Assembly (NCBI GenBank): GCA_018266575.1
Contig: JAFEAE010000015.1
Coordinates: forward strand, 186,001-250,000
Direction: 5' to 3'
Source: Bacteroidota bacterium
GTDB taxonomy: Bacteria; Bacteroidota; Bacteroidia; Chitinophagales; Chitinophagaceae
Length of the DNA stretch: 64,000 nt
The notes under the pieces are model-generated. The model had not been told where the DNA came from. It saw only the letters and a program-made list of their open reading frames with translations, and searched no databases. Below are positions 52,509-61,557 of this stretch, one piece after another. A program made the position numbers and the translations under genes. Each line of letters opens with the position of its first letter. Position 1 is the first letter of the stretch.

Positions 52509-52937
52509 TTAAAAAATATGTTTGATATAATTGTATGCTTTATAAGTAAAAGATGTAGATGCTACGGGGCAACTGCCTTGCAGTTCTTTTTCAGATGGAA
52601 TATATCTTGTTGCATTTGGATAGTTAAGGTCAGATTTAAAATGTACAGCAATATCATTAGCATCAGCTTTCAAAGGCGAAAAAGTAAATATTGCTATAGC
52701 TGTTTTACTGTTGCAAAGAACATGATCAACGCCTTTTTGCTTATATAACCATGCGGTGATTTCATTTGCCTGCTTTTGGTCAATGGGTTGATGAACATCG
52801 ATGCGTGCCATCACTCTTGTTTGCCCATCAACCTTTGGTTTTGTGACAACATGAATATGAATGGCAAGCACAACGATTAATAAAAGAAATACAGAAAAAG
52901 TACCTATCAGAATTTTCTTTATGATATTCCATTTCAT
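52509..52937 (-). CDS. Hypothetical single-pass membrane protein
   Basis: 142 aa. An N-terminal anchor (about residues 8-32, ILIGTFSVFLLLIVVLAIHIH) is followed by a ferredoxin-like/HMA-like domain: VMARIDVHQPIDQKQANEITAWLYKQ, then GVDHVLCNSKTAIAIFTFSP and ANDIAVHFKSDLNYP. It lacks the CxxC of heavy-metal domains but contains CP and His residues. The globin-like lipoprotein gene follows after 16 bp; a joint redox or haem-related role is inferred only from this pairing. Confidence 0.6.
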   Translation of the reverse strand: MKWNIIKKILIGTFSVFLLLIVVLAIHIHVVTKPKVDGQTRVMARIDVHQPIDQKQANEITAWLYKQKGVDHVLCNSKTAIAIFTFSPLKADANDIAVHFKSDLNYPNATRYIPSEKELQGSCPVASTSFTYKAYNYIKHIF

Positions 52938-53304
52938 AAAATTTGTTTTAGTACAATTGCATTTACGGGATATGTTTAAAAGCAGATTGTTTTTTTAAAA
53001 ATTATTTTTTGTCGAATAAATGGTTCAAAATATTTTGTTTAAATATGTGGTGATACATTACTCCACACGTTGAACACAACTGGATTTACGAAGCAACTGA
53101 GAAAAAATTTCTACACTCATTAGTTAATAAATTGTTTTTACCTCAGATTAACCTTCTAATTCTGTAATTGAAAAACCAAAGGCAACAATGTTTAACGGCG
53201 TTCATTAGCTGGGAACATAATTTTTTTCCTGCTCCGAGGGGTAATAGCTCACAGTATTTCGTAAACATATTTTCCCTATCTTCCGATATAAAACCAAAAC
53301 CCTC
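52938..53304. other. Gene-free 367-bp spacer
   Basis: AT-rich spacer between the divergent membrane protein and permease genes. No frame, strong hairpin or repeat was recognised. TATCTTCC near 53277 is a poor match to the -7 consensus; the permease promoter is not clear. Confidence 0.4.
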
Positions 53305-54981
53305 ATGGCTGGATCCCTATTCCGAAAAAAATCGTTAGCGAAAATTATTCACGATGCAGAAGCGGGCTTAAGCGATGGCCACGGTTCAGGCGATTTAAAA
53401 AAAGTACTTGGTGTCCGCGATCTTACATTCATGGGTGTGGCTGCAGTGATCGGTGCGGGAATTTTTTCTACAATAGGTACAGCAGCATATCACGGTGGGC
53501 CCGGAGTTATTTTGTTATTTTTAATTACTGCCGTTACTTGCGGTTTTACTGCATTGTGTTATGCAGAATTTTCTTCTCGTGTGCCTGTATCCGGCAGCGC
53601 ATACACGTATTCGTATGTAACATTCGGCGAATTGATCGCATGGATCATAGGCTGGGCACTGATCCTGGAATATGCAATCGGAAATGTGGTTGTTGCCATT
53701 TCGTGGAGCGCATACTTCAATAACATTTTGAAAGCTTTCGGAATCAATCTGCCCGACTGGCTTACTATCGGTTATCAAACTGCAAAAATGAGTTATGATG
53801 AAGCCATCAAAGCAGGACAGTCTGTTGCGAATTCCATCTATGCGCAAGCGCCTGATTTTTTAGGGTTCAAATTCATCATCAATCTTCCTGCATTTATAAT
53901 TGTCGGATTGATCACATGCCTGGCATATATTGGCATCAACGAAAGCCGCAAAAGCGCAAACTTTATGGTGGGTCTGAAAATTGTGGTGTTGATCTTTATT
54001 GCAGTTATTGGTTTCTGGCTGATATTTTCCAATGGCACAACCGGTAACTGGAAACCTTTTTTGCCGGAAGGAATGAGTGGCGTGTTACAGAGTGTTTCTT
54101 CCGTTTTCTTTGCATATATAGGTTTCGATGCGATCTCTACGACTGCAGAAGAATGTAAAGATGCGCAAAAAGATTTGCCCAAAGGGATGATCTATTCATT
54201 ACTGATCTGTACAGTTATTTATGTGGTTACTGCATTAGTGATCACCGGTTTGGTAAATTATAAAGAGTTCAATGGTATTGCGGATCCATTGGCTTATGTG
54301 TTTGATAAAATAAACATGCACAAAGTGGGGTTTGTAATATCCATCAGCGCCGTAATTGCTGCAACAAGTGTGTTACTTGTTTTCCAAATAGGGCAGCCGA
54401 GAATATGGATGAGCATGAGCCGCGATGGTTTGTTGCCTAAACCTTTCAGCAAAGTGAGCAAACGTTTTCAAACGCCGGGGTTTGCAACAATTGTTACCGG
54501 TTTTCTTGTTGGTATCCCCGTTTTATTTGTTGATGATAAATTAATGACCGACCTAACGAGCATAGGTACCCTATTTGCGTTTGTGCTTGTTTGCGGCGGC
54601 GTTTTATATCTTCCAAAAATGGAAAAGAAGCCCGGCAAGTTTCAGATACCTTATGTAAACGGGCAATTCATCATTCCGGCATTGGTGTTGTTGTTTATTT
54701 TTATTTTCCGAGATAGGGTTGCGGATGCATTTGCTAATTTCAGCTCGGAAAGCCGCCAGGAAGTTTTATTTCTCGTTTTTTTGGCCATCGCTATAATTCT
54801 TTCCATACTCAGTTTTATCCGGAAATATTCGCTAATCCCGATCCTCGGCGCATTATGTTGTTTATACCTGATGATCGAGATTCCTGCAAAAAGCTGGATG
54901 GTATTTTTTGGATGGATGGCAGTTGGGTTGACAATTTATTTTTTGTATGGAAGAAAACGAAGCAAGCTTGCGGAGCAATGA
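53305..54981 (+). CDS. APC family amino acid permease (cationic amino acid transporter type)
   Basis: 558 aa with 12-14 membrane helices. The N-terminal cytoplasmic stretch is followed by VRDLTFMGVAAVIGAGIFSTIG, the substrate-site GAGIF motif of APC transporters, then CYAEFSSRVPVSGSAYTYSYV and FFAYIGFDAISTTAEEC. Length and the extra C-terminal helices fit the CAT-like subgroup (YhdG/YfnA relatives). Amino acid uptake or exchange is expected; the particular substrate is unknown. Confidence 0.87.
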   Translation: MAGSLFRKKSLAKIIHDAEAGLSDGHGSGDLKKVLGVRDLTFMGVAAVIGAGIFSTIGTAAYHGGPGVILLFLITAVTCGFTALCYAEFSSRVPVSGSAYTYSYVTFGELIAWIIGWALILEYAIGNVVVAISWSAYFNNILKAFGINLPDWLTIGYQTAKMSYDEAIKAGQSVANSIYAQAPDFLGFKFIINLPAFIIVGLITCLAYIGINESRKSANFMVGLKIVVLIFIAVIGFWLIFSNGTTGNWKPFLPEGMSGVLQSVSSVFFAYIGFDAISTTAEECKDAQKDLPKGMIYSLLICTVIYVVTALVITGLVNYKEFNGIADPLAYVFDKINMHKVGFVISISAVIAATSVLLVFQIGQPRIWMSMSRDGLLPKPFSKVSKRFQTPGFATIVTGFLVGIPVLFVDDKLMTDLTSIGTLFAFVLVCGGVLYLPKMEKKPGKFQIPYVNGQFIIPALVLLFIFIFRDRVADAFANFSSESRQEVLFLVFLAIAIILSILSFIRKYSLIPILGALCCLYLMIEIPAKSWMVFFGWMAVGLTIYFLYGRKRSKLAEQ

Positions 54982-55123
54982 GGTTGATGGTTCATAGTTG
55001 TACTTGTGTTATGAACTACTCTCACTTCTTATAATAATTATACCGATCGATTTTTTGTGAAATGTAATAACGACAAAGCTTTCAGGAATTTTTAATTATC
55101 CATTTTCAATTGTCAATTGATAG

Positions 55124-55131
55124 TATTTTTG
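55124..55131 (+). promoter_or_regulatory. -7 element TATTTTTG, 4 nt before the DUF2027-Smr ATG
   Basis: TATTTTTG matches TAnnTTTG with CAGC before the ATG at 55136. It follows CAATTGTCAATTGATAG word-like DNA. A leaderless mRNA is predicted. Confidence 0.5.
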
Positions 55132-55135
55132 CAGC

Positions 55136-56155
55136 ATGAAATTTGAAATTGGCGACAAAGTACTCGTGCTTCATTCGAATGAAGAAGGCGAGGTGGTGGA
55201 AATTATCAATAACAAAATGGTGATGGTCGAAGTAAGAGGGGTGAGGTTTCCTGCATATATCGACCAGCTTGATTTCCCTTACTTCAAAAAATTTACTGAG
55301 AAGAAATTATTTCCGAATAAGCCACAGAAAAAATATATTGATGAGGTTAAAGTTGAAAAAAAACAACCTGTTGTAAAAGTGGAAGATGGTGTTTGGCTTA
55401 CATTTCTTCCTGTATTTGATACGGATGAATTTGGTGATGATGTTGTGGAAACATTAAAAGTTCATCTTGTTAATAATACCAATAACGGGTACAAATTCAA
55501 CTATTATCTTGATTTTTTTGGAGAGAAAGAATTTGAATTGCAGAACGAAATATTTTCTTTCAAAGATTTTTATTTGCATGATGTGCCGTTTGAAGACCTG
55601 AATGATAATCCTGTTTTTGAATTTGATTTTTCATTGATTACTCCGGATAAAAAGAAAACTGATCATTATGAAGCTTCGCTGAAACTAAAACCCAAACAAG
55701 TTTTCGCTAAGATTGAAGAGATAAAGCAAAACGCTGAAGCAACATTTTCTTATTTGTTGTTTAAAAAATACCCCGATAAAGTTGAAGAAGAAAAGATTGA
55801 ATTTGAAAACCTCAAATCATCCGGGTATAAAATATATGATGCATCGAAGGCGCGGCAACACCTCGAACCCTCGCAATATGAAGTTGACCTGCATATTGAA
55901 AAGCTAACAGACAACTGGAAAAATATGGACAACTTTGAAATGCTTACACTTCAGTTGCAGGTTTTTGAAAAATACCTCGACATTAATATAGCGCATCATC
56001 TTCCATCGATGATCGTTATCCATGGAATAGGAAGTGGAAAATTGCGCGACGAAATCCATGAAATATTACGAATTAAGCGGAATGTGAAATCTTTCGTAAA
56101 CCAATATGATGCCCGGTACGGTTATGGAGCAACAGAAATCTTTTTTCAATATTAG
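55136..56155 (+). CDS. DUF2027 and Smr domain protein
   Basis: 339 aa. The N-terminal region (IGDKVLVLHSNEEGEVVEI, KMVMVEVRGVRFPAYIDQLDFPYFKK) is the DUF2027 module of Bacteroidota, preceded by a MutS2-like small beta fold. The C-terminal Smr domain (about 245-339) has VDLHIEKL and IVIHGIGSGKLRDEIHEIL, the HGxGxGxLR motif. Smr domains nick DNA or cleave stalled mRNA; here the domain stands without a MutS ATPase. rnpB follows 119 bp downstream. Confidence 0.85.
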   Translation: MKFEIGDKVLVLHSNEEGEVVEIINNKMVMVEVRGVRFPAYIDQLDFPYFKKFTEKKLFPNKPQKKYIDEVKVEKKQPVVKVEDGVWLTFLPVFDTDEFGDDVVETLKVHLVNNTNNGYKFNYYLDFFGEKEFELQNEIFSFKDFYLHDVPFEDLNDNPVFEFDFSLITPDKKKTDHYEASLKLKPKQVFAKIEEIKQNAEATFSYLLFKKYPDKVEEEKIEFENLKSSGYKIYDASKARQHLEPSQYEVDLHIEKLTDNWKNMDNFEMLTLQLQVFEKYLDINIAHHLPSMIVIHGIGSGKLRDEIHEILRIKRNVKSFVNQYDARYGYGATEIFFQY

Positions 56156-56162
56156 TCCCGAA

Positions 56163-56222
56163 GAGGTATGCCATATCTGAATGAAAATATTTTTAAAATT
56201 TACCAGTATATATGGCATCCCG
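56163..56222. repeat. Short inverted repeat GGTATGCCATAT / ATATGGCATCC
   Basis: Arms at both ends of the stretch around an AT-rich loop, directly after the Smr gene stop. The arm sequence is shared with the inner arms at 5709 and 5756. Possible terminator of the Smr gene. Confidence 0.5.
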
Positions 56223-56260
56223 TTGAAACAACAATAAACCACCAACCATAAACTAATATC

Positions 56261-56268
56261 TATCTTTG
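56261..56268 (+). promoter_or_regulatory. -7 element TATCTTTG for rnpB
   Basis: TATCTTTG ends 6 nt before the first base of the P1 helix of RNase P RNA (about 56274-56275), so it fixes the -7 to start distance in this genome at about 5-7 nt, if the RNA's 5' end is the transcription start as in other bacteria. Confidence 0.6.
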
Positions 56269-56273
56269 CACAA

Positions 56274-56643
56274 ACTACCGGCTGCGCCATCGATCTTCTT
56301 GCAAAAGAGGGTAGGAAAGTCCGGACAGCGCAGGGCAATGCACCGGTTAAGAGCCGGGTCTCATTTCGGTGAGAACAGAAAGTGCCACAGAAAATAACTG
56401 CCTTCTCCCTCTCCACCCGAGAGGGTTGGGGTGAGGTTGAAAATGTGGGGTAAGAGCCCACGGTATTTATTAGCAATAATAAATACGGGTAAACCTTGCA
56501 TGCTGTAATGCCACGTAAACCAACGCATGAAGGCGGCTCGCCTGAGTTGGAGGGTAGGCAGCAAGACCTGTTCAGTAATGTGCAGGCAAGATAAATGATG
56601 GCAGGTGTTTACATCAACAGAATCCGGCTTATGAGCCGGTAGT
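56274..56643 (+). ncRNA. rnpB: RNase P RNA, bacterial class A
   Basis: About 370 nt. P1 is closed by CTACCGGCT (56275-56283) and AGCCGGTAG (56634-56642). Conserved core elements are in order: GGAAAGTCCGGACAGCGCAG, ACAGAAAGTGCCACAGAAAA, GGTAAGAGCCCAC, and near the 3' end AGAATCCGGCTTA. The catalytic RNA matures tRNA 5' ends. The P12 hairpin (CCCTCTC-CACCC-GAGAGGG followed by TTGGGGTGAGG) resembles a common intergenic repeat. TTTTTATTTTA follows the 3' end, 7 bp before the convergent CPBP stop. Confidence 0.93.
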
Positions 56644-56650
56644 TTTTATT

Positions 56651-57589
56651 TTAGTGAGAAGTAAAATATAACAGTCCCGCATAACCGCCGATCTCCATCA
56701 TCCAGGCAAGCCCGAGATGAACGATTAACCCACCTATGATAGATCGTGTGCGATAGGCGATTATACCAAGTATAATCCCTCCAAAGTACGACGAGATACA
56801 TTCTCCAAGTGGTTTGCCAAAATGTATTGTGCAATAAAATGCTGCCATCGGTAAAATGGCATTGATGCCAGCAAAATGTGCAAAGCCGATCACTAAAAAA
56901 CCACGGAAAAAAAGCTCAATCGAGACAAAATCAAGTCCATATGAAATTTCGTACAGCAACTTCCAGAACCATAACGGAGATGCATAGTCGTTAATAAAGG
57001 AAATGTTTTTTACTTTGGGATAGGTATGCAGAAAATCATTTTGTGTGGAAGCTAATGCGATCACGGGCACAAGGCACAATATGATAAGGAAATAAGGTTT
57101 TGCTTTTGAAAAGGAACTCGTCAATCCAAAAAAAGATTCATTGCTGAATTTTAGTTTCCAAATGAACCATAAAAACAAAAACATTAGTAATAACTTCAAA
57201 GGAAGTTGCAGGATGATAGCCCAATATTTGTTCCAAGGATAATTTAAATTTTGCGTAAAGAGTGATGGCGTTTGCCAGTGGATCATCTTCAATGAAAAAA
57301 TAAATGGCGCTGTAAAAAGAAGGATGATGAATAATTTATTTTGATTAGTGAATAACCGAAATCCGTTCTTATCAGCGAAAAAATAAGCTGCAAAAAATAC
57401 CAGTGTGAAGAAAATATAAAAGACTGAAAGCTGGATGTACCAGGGGGAAATTGCACGTATCCTTGTTTCTATGCCAAATAAATAATTGATGAATATTAAA
57501 ACTGCAACAAATAATGTTGTGATGAGAAAATTGAGGAGTGCTATTTCCCTGAAATAATCTTTCAGGTAACGAAAAAATAATTTCATCAA
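56651..57589 (-). CDS. CPBP family intramembrane metalloprotease
   Basis: 312 aa with about eight membrane helices. The CPBP/ABI motifs occur in the C-terminal half: VSIELFFRGFLVIGF (a reduced form of EExxxR with one Glu), FYCTIHFGKP (FxxxH) and LIVHLGLAWMME. Related to Rce1-type CAAX proteases; bacterial members act in surface-protein processing or self-immunity. Missing the second Glu, activity is uncertain. It follows plsX by 33 bp and might be its operon's last gene, ending beside rnpB. Confidence 0.8.
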   Translation of the reverse strand: MMKLFFRYLKDYFREIALLNFLITTLFVAVLIFINYLFGIETRIRAISPWYIQLSVFYIFFTLVFFAAYFFADKNGFRLFTNQNKLFIILLFTAPFIFSLKMIHWQTPSLFTQNLNYPWNKYWAIILQLPLKLLLMFLFLWFIWKLKFSNESFFGLTSSFSKAKPYFLIILCLVPVIALASTQNDFLHTYPKVKNISFINDYASPLWFWKLLYEISYGLDFVSIELFFRGFLVIGFAHFAGINAILPMAAFYCTIHFGKPLGECISSYFGGIILGIIAYRTRSIIGGLIVHLGLAWMMEIGGYAGLLYFTSH

Positions 57590-57622
57590 TGGAAAATGAT
57601 AACAGGCGGAAGGTACTTAATT

Positions 57623-58561
57623 CTACGCGAAACTTGTTTTCATCTTCCCCAATAAATCAGTTCCGATCATTTTTTGAGCGAGGATGATCATATTTTTGAA
57701 AGCCTTTGCATGGGAAATTCCATGCCCGATAATAACCGGTTTTGCAACTCCAAGCACAGGGGTTCCCCCGTAATTTTCAAAATTGAAACGATCGAAGTAT
57801 TCGTGTTTGATCTGTTTCTGTTTCGTTATCTCGAATAAAGATTCTGCGAGCTTGAGAATGATATTTCCGGTAAAGCCTTCGCAAACCATCACATCTGTTT
57901 TATCCAGAAAAATATCACGGCCTTCAATATTTCCCACAAAATTTATTTGCTTGTTCTCTTTGAGCAGGGGATAGGCAGCTTGTACTAAAATATTCCCTTT
58001 GCCTTCTTCTTCACCAATATTAATGAGCGAGACGCGGGGATTTTCGATACCAAGAATATGGCTTGCATACAATGAACCAAGCGTTGCAAACTGGTTCAGG
58101 TTTTCCGGTTTGCAATCTGCATTCAAGCCAACATCAAGCAACAAACCTGTGCCGCCATTTTCTTTCGGAATGATGGTAGAGATTGTTGGGCGTAATACAC
58201 CTTCAATTGCTTTAATACTGTACAAGGCGCCGACCATCATTGCACCTGTGTTGCCGGCACTGATGAACGCATCTGTTTTTCCTGTAGCCAGTAAATGAAA
58301 ACCAACTGCTATAGAAGATTGTTGTTTTTCTTTTAAAGCCTTGGTGGGATGTTCGTGCATTCCGATCACCTGCGGTGCATGAACAACTTTAACTATTGAA
58401 GAGGGAATGTTATATTCCCGGAGCAGTGGGTTAAGCGTATTTTCGTCGCCGGTTAAAAACAGAAATGCCGGAGATGAAACTTCGTTTACATATTGTTGAA
58501 TGCCTTTAACGGCTTCGAGTGGAGCAAAATCTCCGCCCATCATATCTAAACCAATATTCAT
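57623..58561 (-). CDS. plsX: Phosphate acyltransferase PlsX
   Basis: 312 aa. It begins NIGLDMMGGDFAPLEAVKGI, has KEKQQSSIAVGFHLLATGKTDAFISAGNTGAMM, the DVGLNADCKPENL loop, and VMVCEGFTGNIILKLAES. It makes acyl-phosphate from acyl-ACP for phospholipid synthesis. Third gene of the conserved yceD-rpmF-plsX operon; fabH, a frequent next gene, is absent here. Confidence 0.92.
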   Translation of the reverse strand: MNIGLDMMGGDFAPLEAVKGIQQYVNEVSSPAFLFLTGDENTLNPLLREYNIPSSIVKVVHAPQVIGMHEHPTKALKEKQQSSIAVGFHLLATGKTDAFISAGNTGAMMVGALYSIKAIEGVLRPTISTIIPKENGGTGLLLDVGLNADCKPENLNQFATLGSLYASHILGIENPRVSLINIGEEEGKGNILVQAAYPLLKENKQINFVGNIEGRDIFLDKTDVMVCEGFTGNIILKLAESLFEITKQKQIKHEYFDRFNFENYGGTPVLGVAKPVIIGHGISHAKAFKNMIILAQKMIGTDLLGKMKTSFA

Positions 58562-58594
58562 TCCGGCAAGGTAAAATAAAAAACAATAAGCTAT

Positions 58595-58786
58595 TTAGTT
58601 CACAGGAGATTTCTCTGCAACTACTTTACCCTTGTAATATAATTTTCCCTCACTAACATGTGCACGATGACGTACATGGATCTCTCCGGTTGTACTGTCT
58701 TTGCTCAATGTCACTTTCTCAGCTTTGTAGTGAGTCCTTCTTTTAGCACTGCGTTGTTGCGAATGCCTGCGTTTGGGATTTGGCAT
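58595..58786 (-). CDS. rpmF: 50S ribosomal protein L32
   Basis: 63 aa. MPNPKRRHSQQRSAKRRTHYKA is the typical beginning; the later part (HRAHVSEGKLYYKGKVV) lacks the CxxC zinc pairs of some L32 proteins, as in many Bacteroidota. It is 25 bp downstream of the YceD gene and 33 bp upstream of plsX, the widely conserved order. Confidence 0.93.
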   Translation of the reverse strand: MPNPKRRHSQQRSAKRRTHYKAEKVTLSKDSTTGEIHVRHRAHVSEGKLYYKGKVVAEKSPVN

Positions 58787-58811
58787 AACATCAAATTTTA
58801 AATTCCAGCAA

Positions 58812-59357
58812 TTATTTATCTAAATCTTTAAATTTTTCCAAGCCTTTCCATACCGGGTTTTGATTTTCCTTCTCACCGGCATTAAGTTTTTTCAGCATTT
58901 CCAACACTTCTTTGTTGCAATAAGGGCCACCTATTTCTTCTTCCTTGCACATTCTCTGTAAAGGAATGCTCAGGTTTATGAATTCATATATCCAGTCTGC
59001 AACGTGCAAATGGCTTTCGCCTTTTGAGATATAATACACGTCAGGATCATCTTCCTGCTGGTTCATAATTTCGGGCTCTTCAACCAATTTTACCAAAATG
59101 TTGAATTCATCCCAAAGCTCCAGCGGGAGCATATTTCCGCAACGGTCGCAGGTGATTTCAATTTTTCCGTTCACTTCAAATTTCAGCATCATAAAACCGT
59201 TCTTTTTATCTAAAGAAAGGTTTATAGTTGCTTCGCAATTTTTAAAATCCTGCTGTTGGTAAGCTTCAAAGAACTTATCTGTGATCTTATAAGTAAACTC
59301 ATGAACACCCGGTTTTAATCCAACAAACGCTATTTCAAATTCTCTTCTGCTGCTCAT
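58812..59357 (-). CDS. yceD: DUF177 (YceD) protein
   Basis: 181 aa. It starts MSSRREFEIAFVGLKPG; EITCDRCGNMLPLELWDEFNILV contains the conserved first CxxC of DUF177, and FINLSIPLQRMCKEE a further Cys region with YCNKEVLEML. Family knowledge: YceD homologues sit with rpmF and, in plants, affect 23S rRNA maturation. First gene of the operon, with promoter TACCTTTG on the minus strand at 59385-59378. Confidence 0.85.
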   Translation of the reverse strand: MSSRREFEIAFVGLKPGVHEFTYKITDKFFEAYQQQDFKNCEATINLSLDKKNGFMMLKFEVNGKIEITCDRCGNMLPLELWDEFNILVKLVEEPEIMNQQEDDPDVYYISKGESHLHVADWIYEFINLSIPLQRMCKEEEIGGPYCNKEVLEMLKKLNAGEKENQNPVWKGLEKFKDLDK

Positions 59358-59377
59358 GGATGCTTTTTAAGAGTTTG

Positions 59378-59385
59378 CAAAGGTA
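59378..59385 (-). promoter_or_regulatory. -7 element TACCTTTG for yceD-rpmF-plsX
   Basis: On the minus strand TACCTTTG matches TAnnTTTG and lies 20 nt before the yceD ATG. Confidence 0.5.
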
Positions 59386-59387
59386 GG

Positions 59388-59539
59388 GAAAAATTTGCGA
59401 TTTACGATGTAAGATTTGCGATTTCTTCAAAATTTAGCAACAAAGAACCAAGATAATATTTTGGTATTACACATTGCAAATCTTACGATTAACCAATCCA
59501 AAAGCAAATCATACATCCCCAGTCCGAAATCGTAAATTC
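59388..59539. repeat. Quasi-palindrome of TTACGATT/AATCGTAA words
   Basis: Left arm GCGATTTACGATGTAAGATTTG; right arm (about 59465-59537) holds GCAAATCTTACGATTAACC and CGAAATCGTAAATTC. Largest of the word-type elements (~150 bp). It spans from the yceD promoter to the DUF1080 stop. Confidence 0.6.
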
Positions 59540-60337
59540 TTACAGTGGACGAATCCAGATGTTCCGGTAACTGATTGGCTCGCTTTTATCGCCATGGGCC
59601 TGCAGTTTTATTGGAGATGCACCATGTGCTTTATAAAAAGGCTGCCCGATATATAAAGTCTGCCCTTTCAACTCAAAATTATTTTGAACAAGCACCCCGT
59701 TAAATATTACGGTTACACGTGCAGGTGACTTCAAGGAGCCATCATCATTAAATCTTGGTGCAGTCCAGATCACATCGTAACTCTGCCATTCACCGGGTTT
59801 TTTATTTGCATTGGCAAGAGGAATAGCTTGTTTGTAGATGCTTCCGGCTTGTCCGTTAACGTAGGTAGAGTTGTTGTAGTTGTCCAATACCTGTAATTCG
59901 TAACCACCATCGCCATTTCCTTCTGATGCTAAAAATACACCGCTGTTTCCGCGTGCCTGCCCTGAACCGGTGATGTTCGACGGAATGCGCCATTCAATAT
60001 GCAATTGATAATCCATAAAGGATTTTTTAGTTTGGATATTACCGCTTGCTTTATCCACAGTAATAATGCCGTCGGCAACTTTCCAGGTAGCTGTTTTTGT
60101 CGTGTCTTTTGATAAAACCCATTCATCTAAATTTTTCCCATTAAATAAAATGATGGCATCGGAAGGAGCATCGGAATTTGTTTTTCCGGGAGTTACAACC
60201 GGTGGAACAGGGCTATACACTTCCGTTAATGCCGGGTCTCCTTGCTGGGCATTTACAAACTGAGTTGAAAAAACAAACGATACTAATGTTGCGATTGAAA
60301 ATCTGATCAGCATTTGTTTTCTGGCAAGAAATAACAT
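59540..60337 (-). CDS. Exported DUF1080 (3-keto-disaccharide hydrolase) protein
   Basis: 265 aa from the ATG at 60337; the ATG at 60313 (MLIRFSIATLVSFVFSTQFV) gives a tidier signal peptide and is equally possible. The domain starts AIILFNGKNLDEWV, with ATWKVADGIITV, DYQLHIEWRIP, GNSGVFLASEG, YELQVLDNY and PIKLQAHGDKSEPISYRNIWIR, as in the concanavalin-like DUF1080 fold. Family knowledge: cleaves 3-keto-glycosides; often found in Bacteroidota carbohydrate metabolism. It has no partner genes here. Confidence 0.82.
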   Translation of the reverse strand: MLFLARKQMLIRFSIATLVSFVFSTQFVNAQQGDPALTEVYSPVPPVVTPGKTNSDAPSDAIILFNGKNLDEWVLSKDTTKTATWKVADGIITVDKASGNIQTKKSFMDYQLHIEWRIPSNITGSGQARGNSGVFLASEGNGDGGYELQVLDNYNNSTYVNGQAGSIYKQAIPLANANKKPGEWQSYDVIWTAPRFNDDGSLKSPARVTVIFNGVLVQNNFELKGQTLYIGQPFYKAHGASPIKLQAHGDKSEPISYRNIWIRPL

Positions 60338-60434
60338 ACTTAAAATTTGAGGTTGATTAAAATGAGAGAACAATTTAGTATAAAAAAAGAAACCATAACG
60401 GGTATCTGAAAAATGAATGTTGCAGAAATAAAAA

Positions 60435-60459
60435 AGCCCCTCAAAAAAACTGAAGGGCT
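60435..60459 (-). terminator. Rho-independent terminator of the 7-TM gene
   Basis: AGCCCCTC and GAAGGGCT form the stem around an A-rich loop; read on the minus strand it ends GGGCTTTTTTATTT. It lies 190 bp past the stop at 60649. The 60460-60648 stretch holds no gene. Confidence 0.7.
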
Positions 60460-60648
60460 CCGTCCAGAAAACACAAAGAATATTTTAAAAGGCTATTGTC
60501 AAATATTATTTTTTTAGGATTCTATACATTAATATCCAATTAAATGCCAGTTTTAAGACTATTGGTTATTAATCAATTACAGATATAAGAGCAGATTTTC
60601 TTTCCGACTTCTGGAAAATTTGTCTTTTAATCAGAAACAATGGTTCTA

Positions 60649-61374
60649 TTATAAATATTCATCATCCAGTTCTTTTAATCTTGCCCGAAATGGATTTTGC
60701 AAAGAATCTTTTGGAACTGATTTTTCCTTTCCTGCATATCTCCATAAAGCAAGGGAAGAAAGTGTAGTTGAAATAAATAAGCTTGCGTAGTATATAAAAT
60801 AATTATCAGCGTCCTTGCTGTATGCAATTTTCAGGTAACTGAAAAGATAGATCACTATAAAAATTCCATAATCAAATAATATTGAGGCAAAGACCAGCAC
60901 CATTGTATTTTCAAATGGGCTGTGGTCAACGTTCTGCAAATATTCCATAATTCCGATTGTGCTAAAAACCAATGCCAGCACAGTGCCTGCTCCGATGATG
61001 ATGGTGCTTGAACTTAAATTGTAGCCCTTCCATGCAGTAATAAGTAATTCAAAAAATATAAAAGCGCTTATCGTGTAAAAAATAATTTTCTTTTTTTGAT
61101 ACGAAGATGAAAAAAAGAAGATCATTAAAACCAAAGGTGCATCGAGCATGTTATACAGCAATGTAAGGTGGTGTATCAATAAATTATTAGTTGCCAGTCC
61201 GAACCAGGTTGGCAAATTTAATAGACCATTGGCCAGCCAATAAATGGCAGTAAACAGGTATGCTTTTTCCGTGTACGTTTTCTTTGTTAAAACAAGAATA
61301 ATAGGTACGAAACAAAAAAATATAGCAGTGTTTGAAATTATGTAGTACAATGAAGCGTAAAAATCAGTTTTCAC
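60649..61374 (-). CDS. Hypothetical seven-helix membrane protein
   Basis: 241 aa from a GTG start; an in-frame stop precedes it and no upstream ATG exists. Seven hydrophobic helices (starting ASLYYIISNTAIFFCFVPIIL) and a short charged cytoplasmic C-terminus (FRARLKELDDEYL). It resembles the 7-TM proteins common in Chitinophagaceae. No function assigned. The 61375-61557 gap to dnaG holds no gene. Confidence 0.65.
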   Translation of the reverse strand: MKTDFYASLYYIISNTAIFFCFVPIILVLTKKTYTEKAYLFTAIYWLANGLLNLPTWFGLATNNLLIHHLTLLYNMLDAPLVLMIFFFSSSYQKKKIIFYTISAFIFFELLITAWKGYNLSSSTIIIGAGTVLALVFSTIGIMEYLQNVDHSPFENTMVLVFASILFDYGIFIVIYLFSYLKIAYSKDADNYFIYYASLFISTTLSSLALWRYAGKEKSVPKDSLQNPFRARLKELDDEYL

Positions 61375-61557
61375 GGATAAATTGTTTAACTATATAAAAG
61401 CGAAAAATATAGCTATTTTAGTATAGGTAAAAGTACTCTGTTTTATACTTAAATTACGGGTTTTATGGCTAAGGATTTTTTCGGATTTGTTATGTAATTT
61501 ATAAAGCCAACTGGCATGTTTTATTGTTTTATATTCGGGTTTTAAATTTTCATTGAT

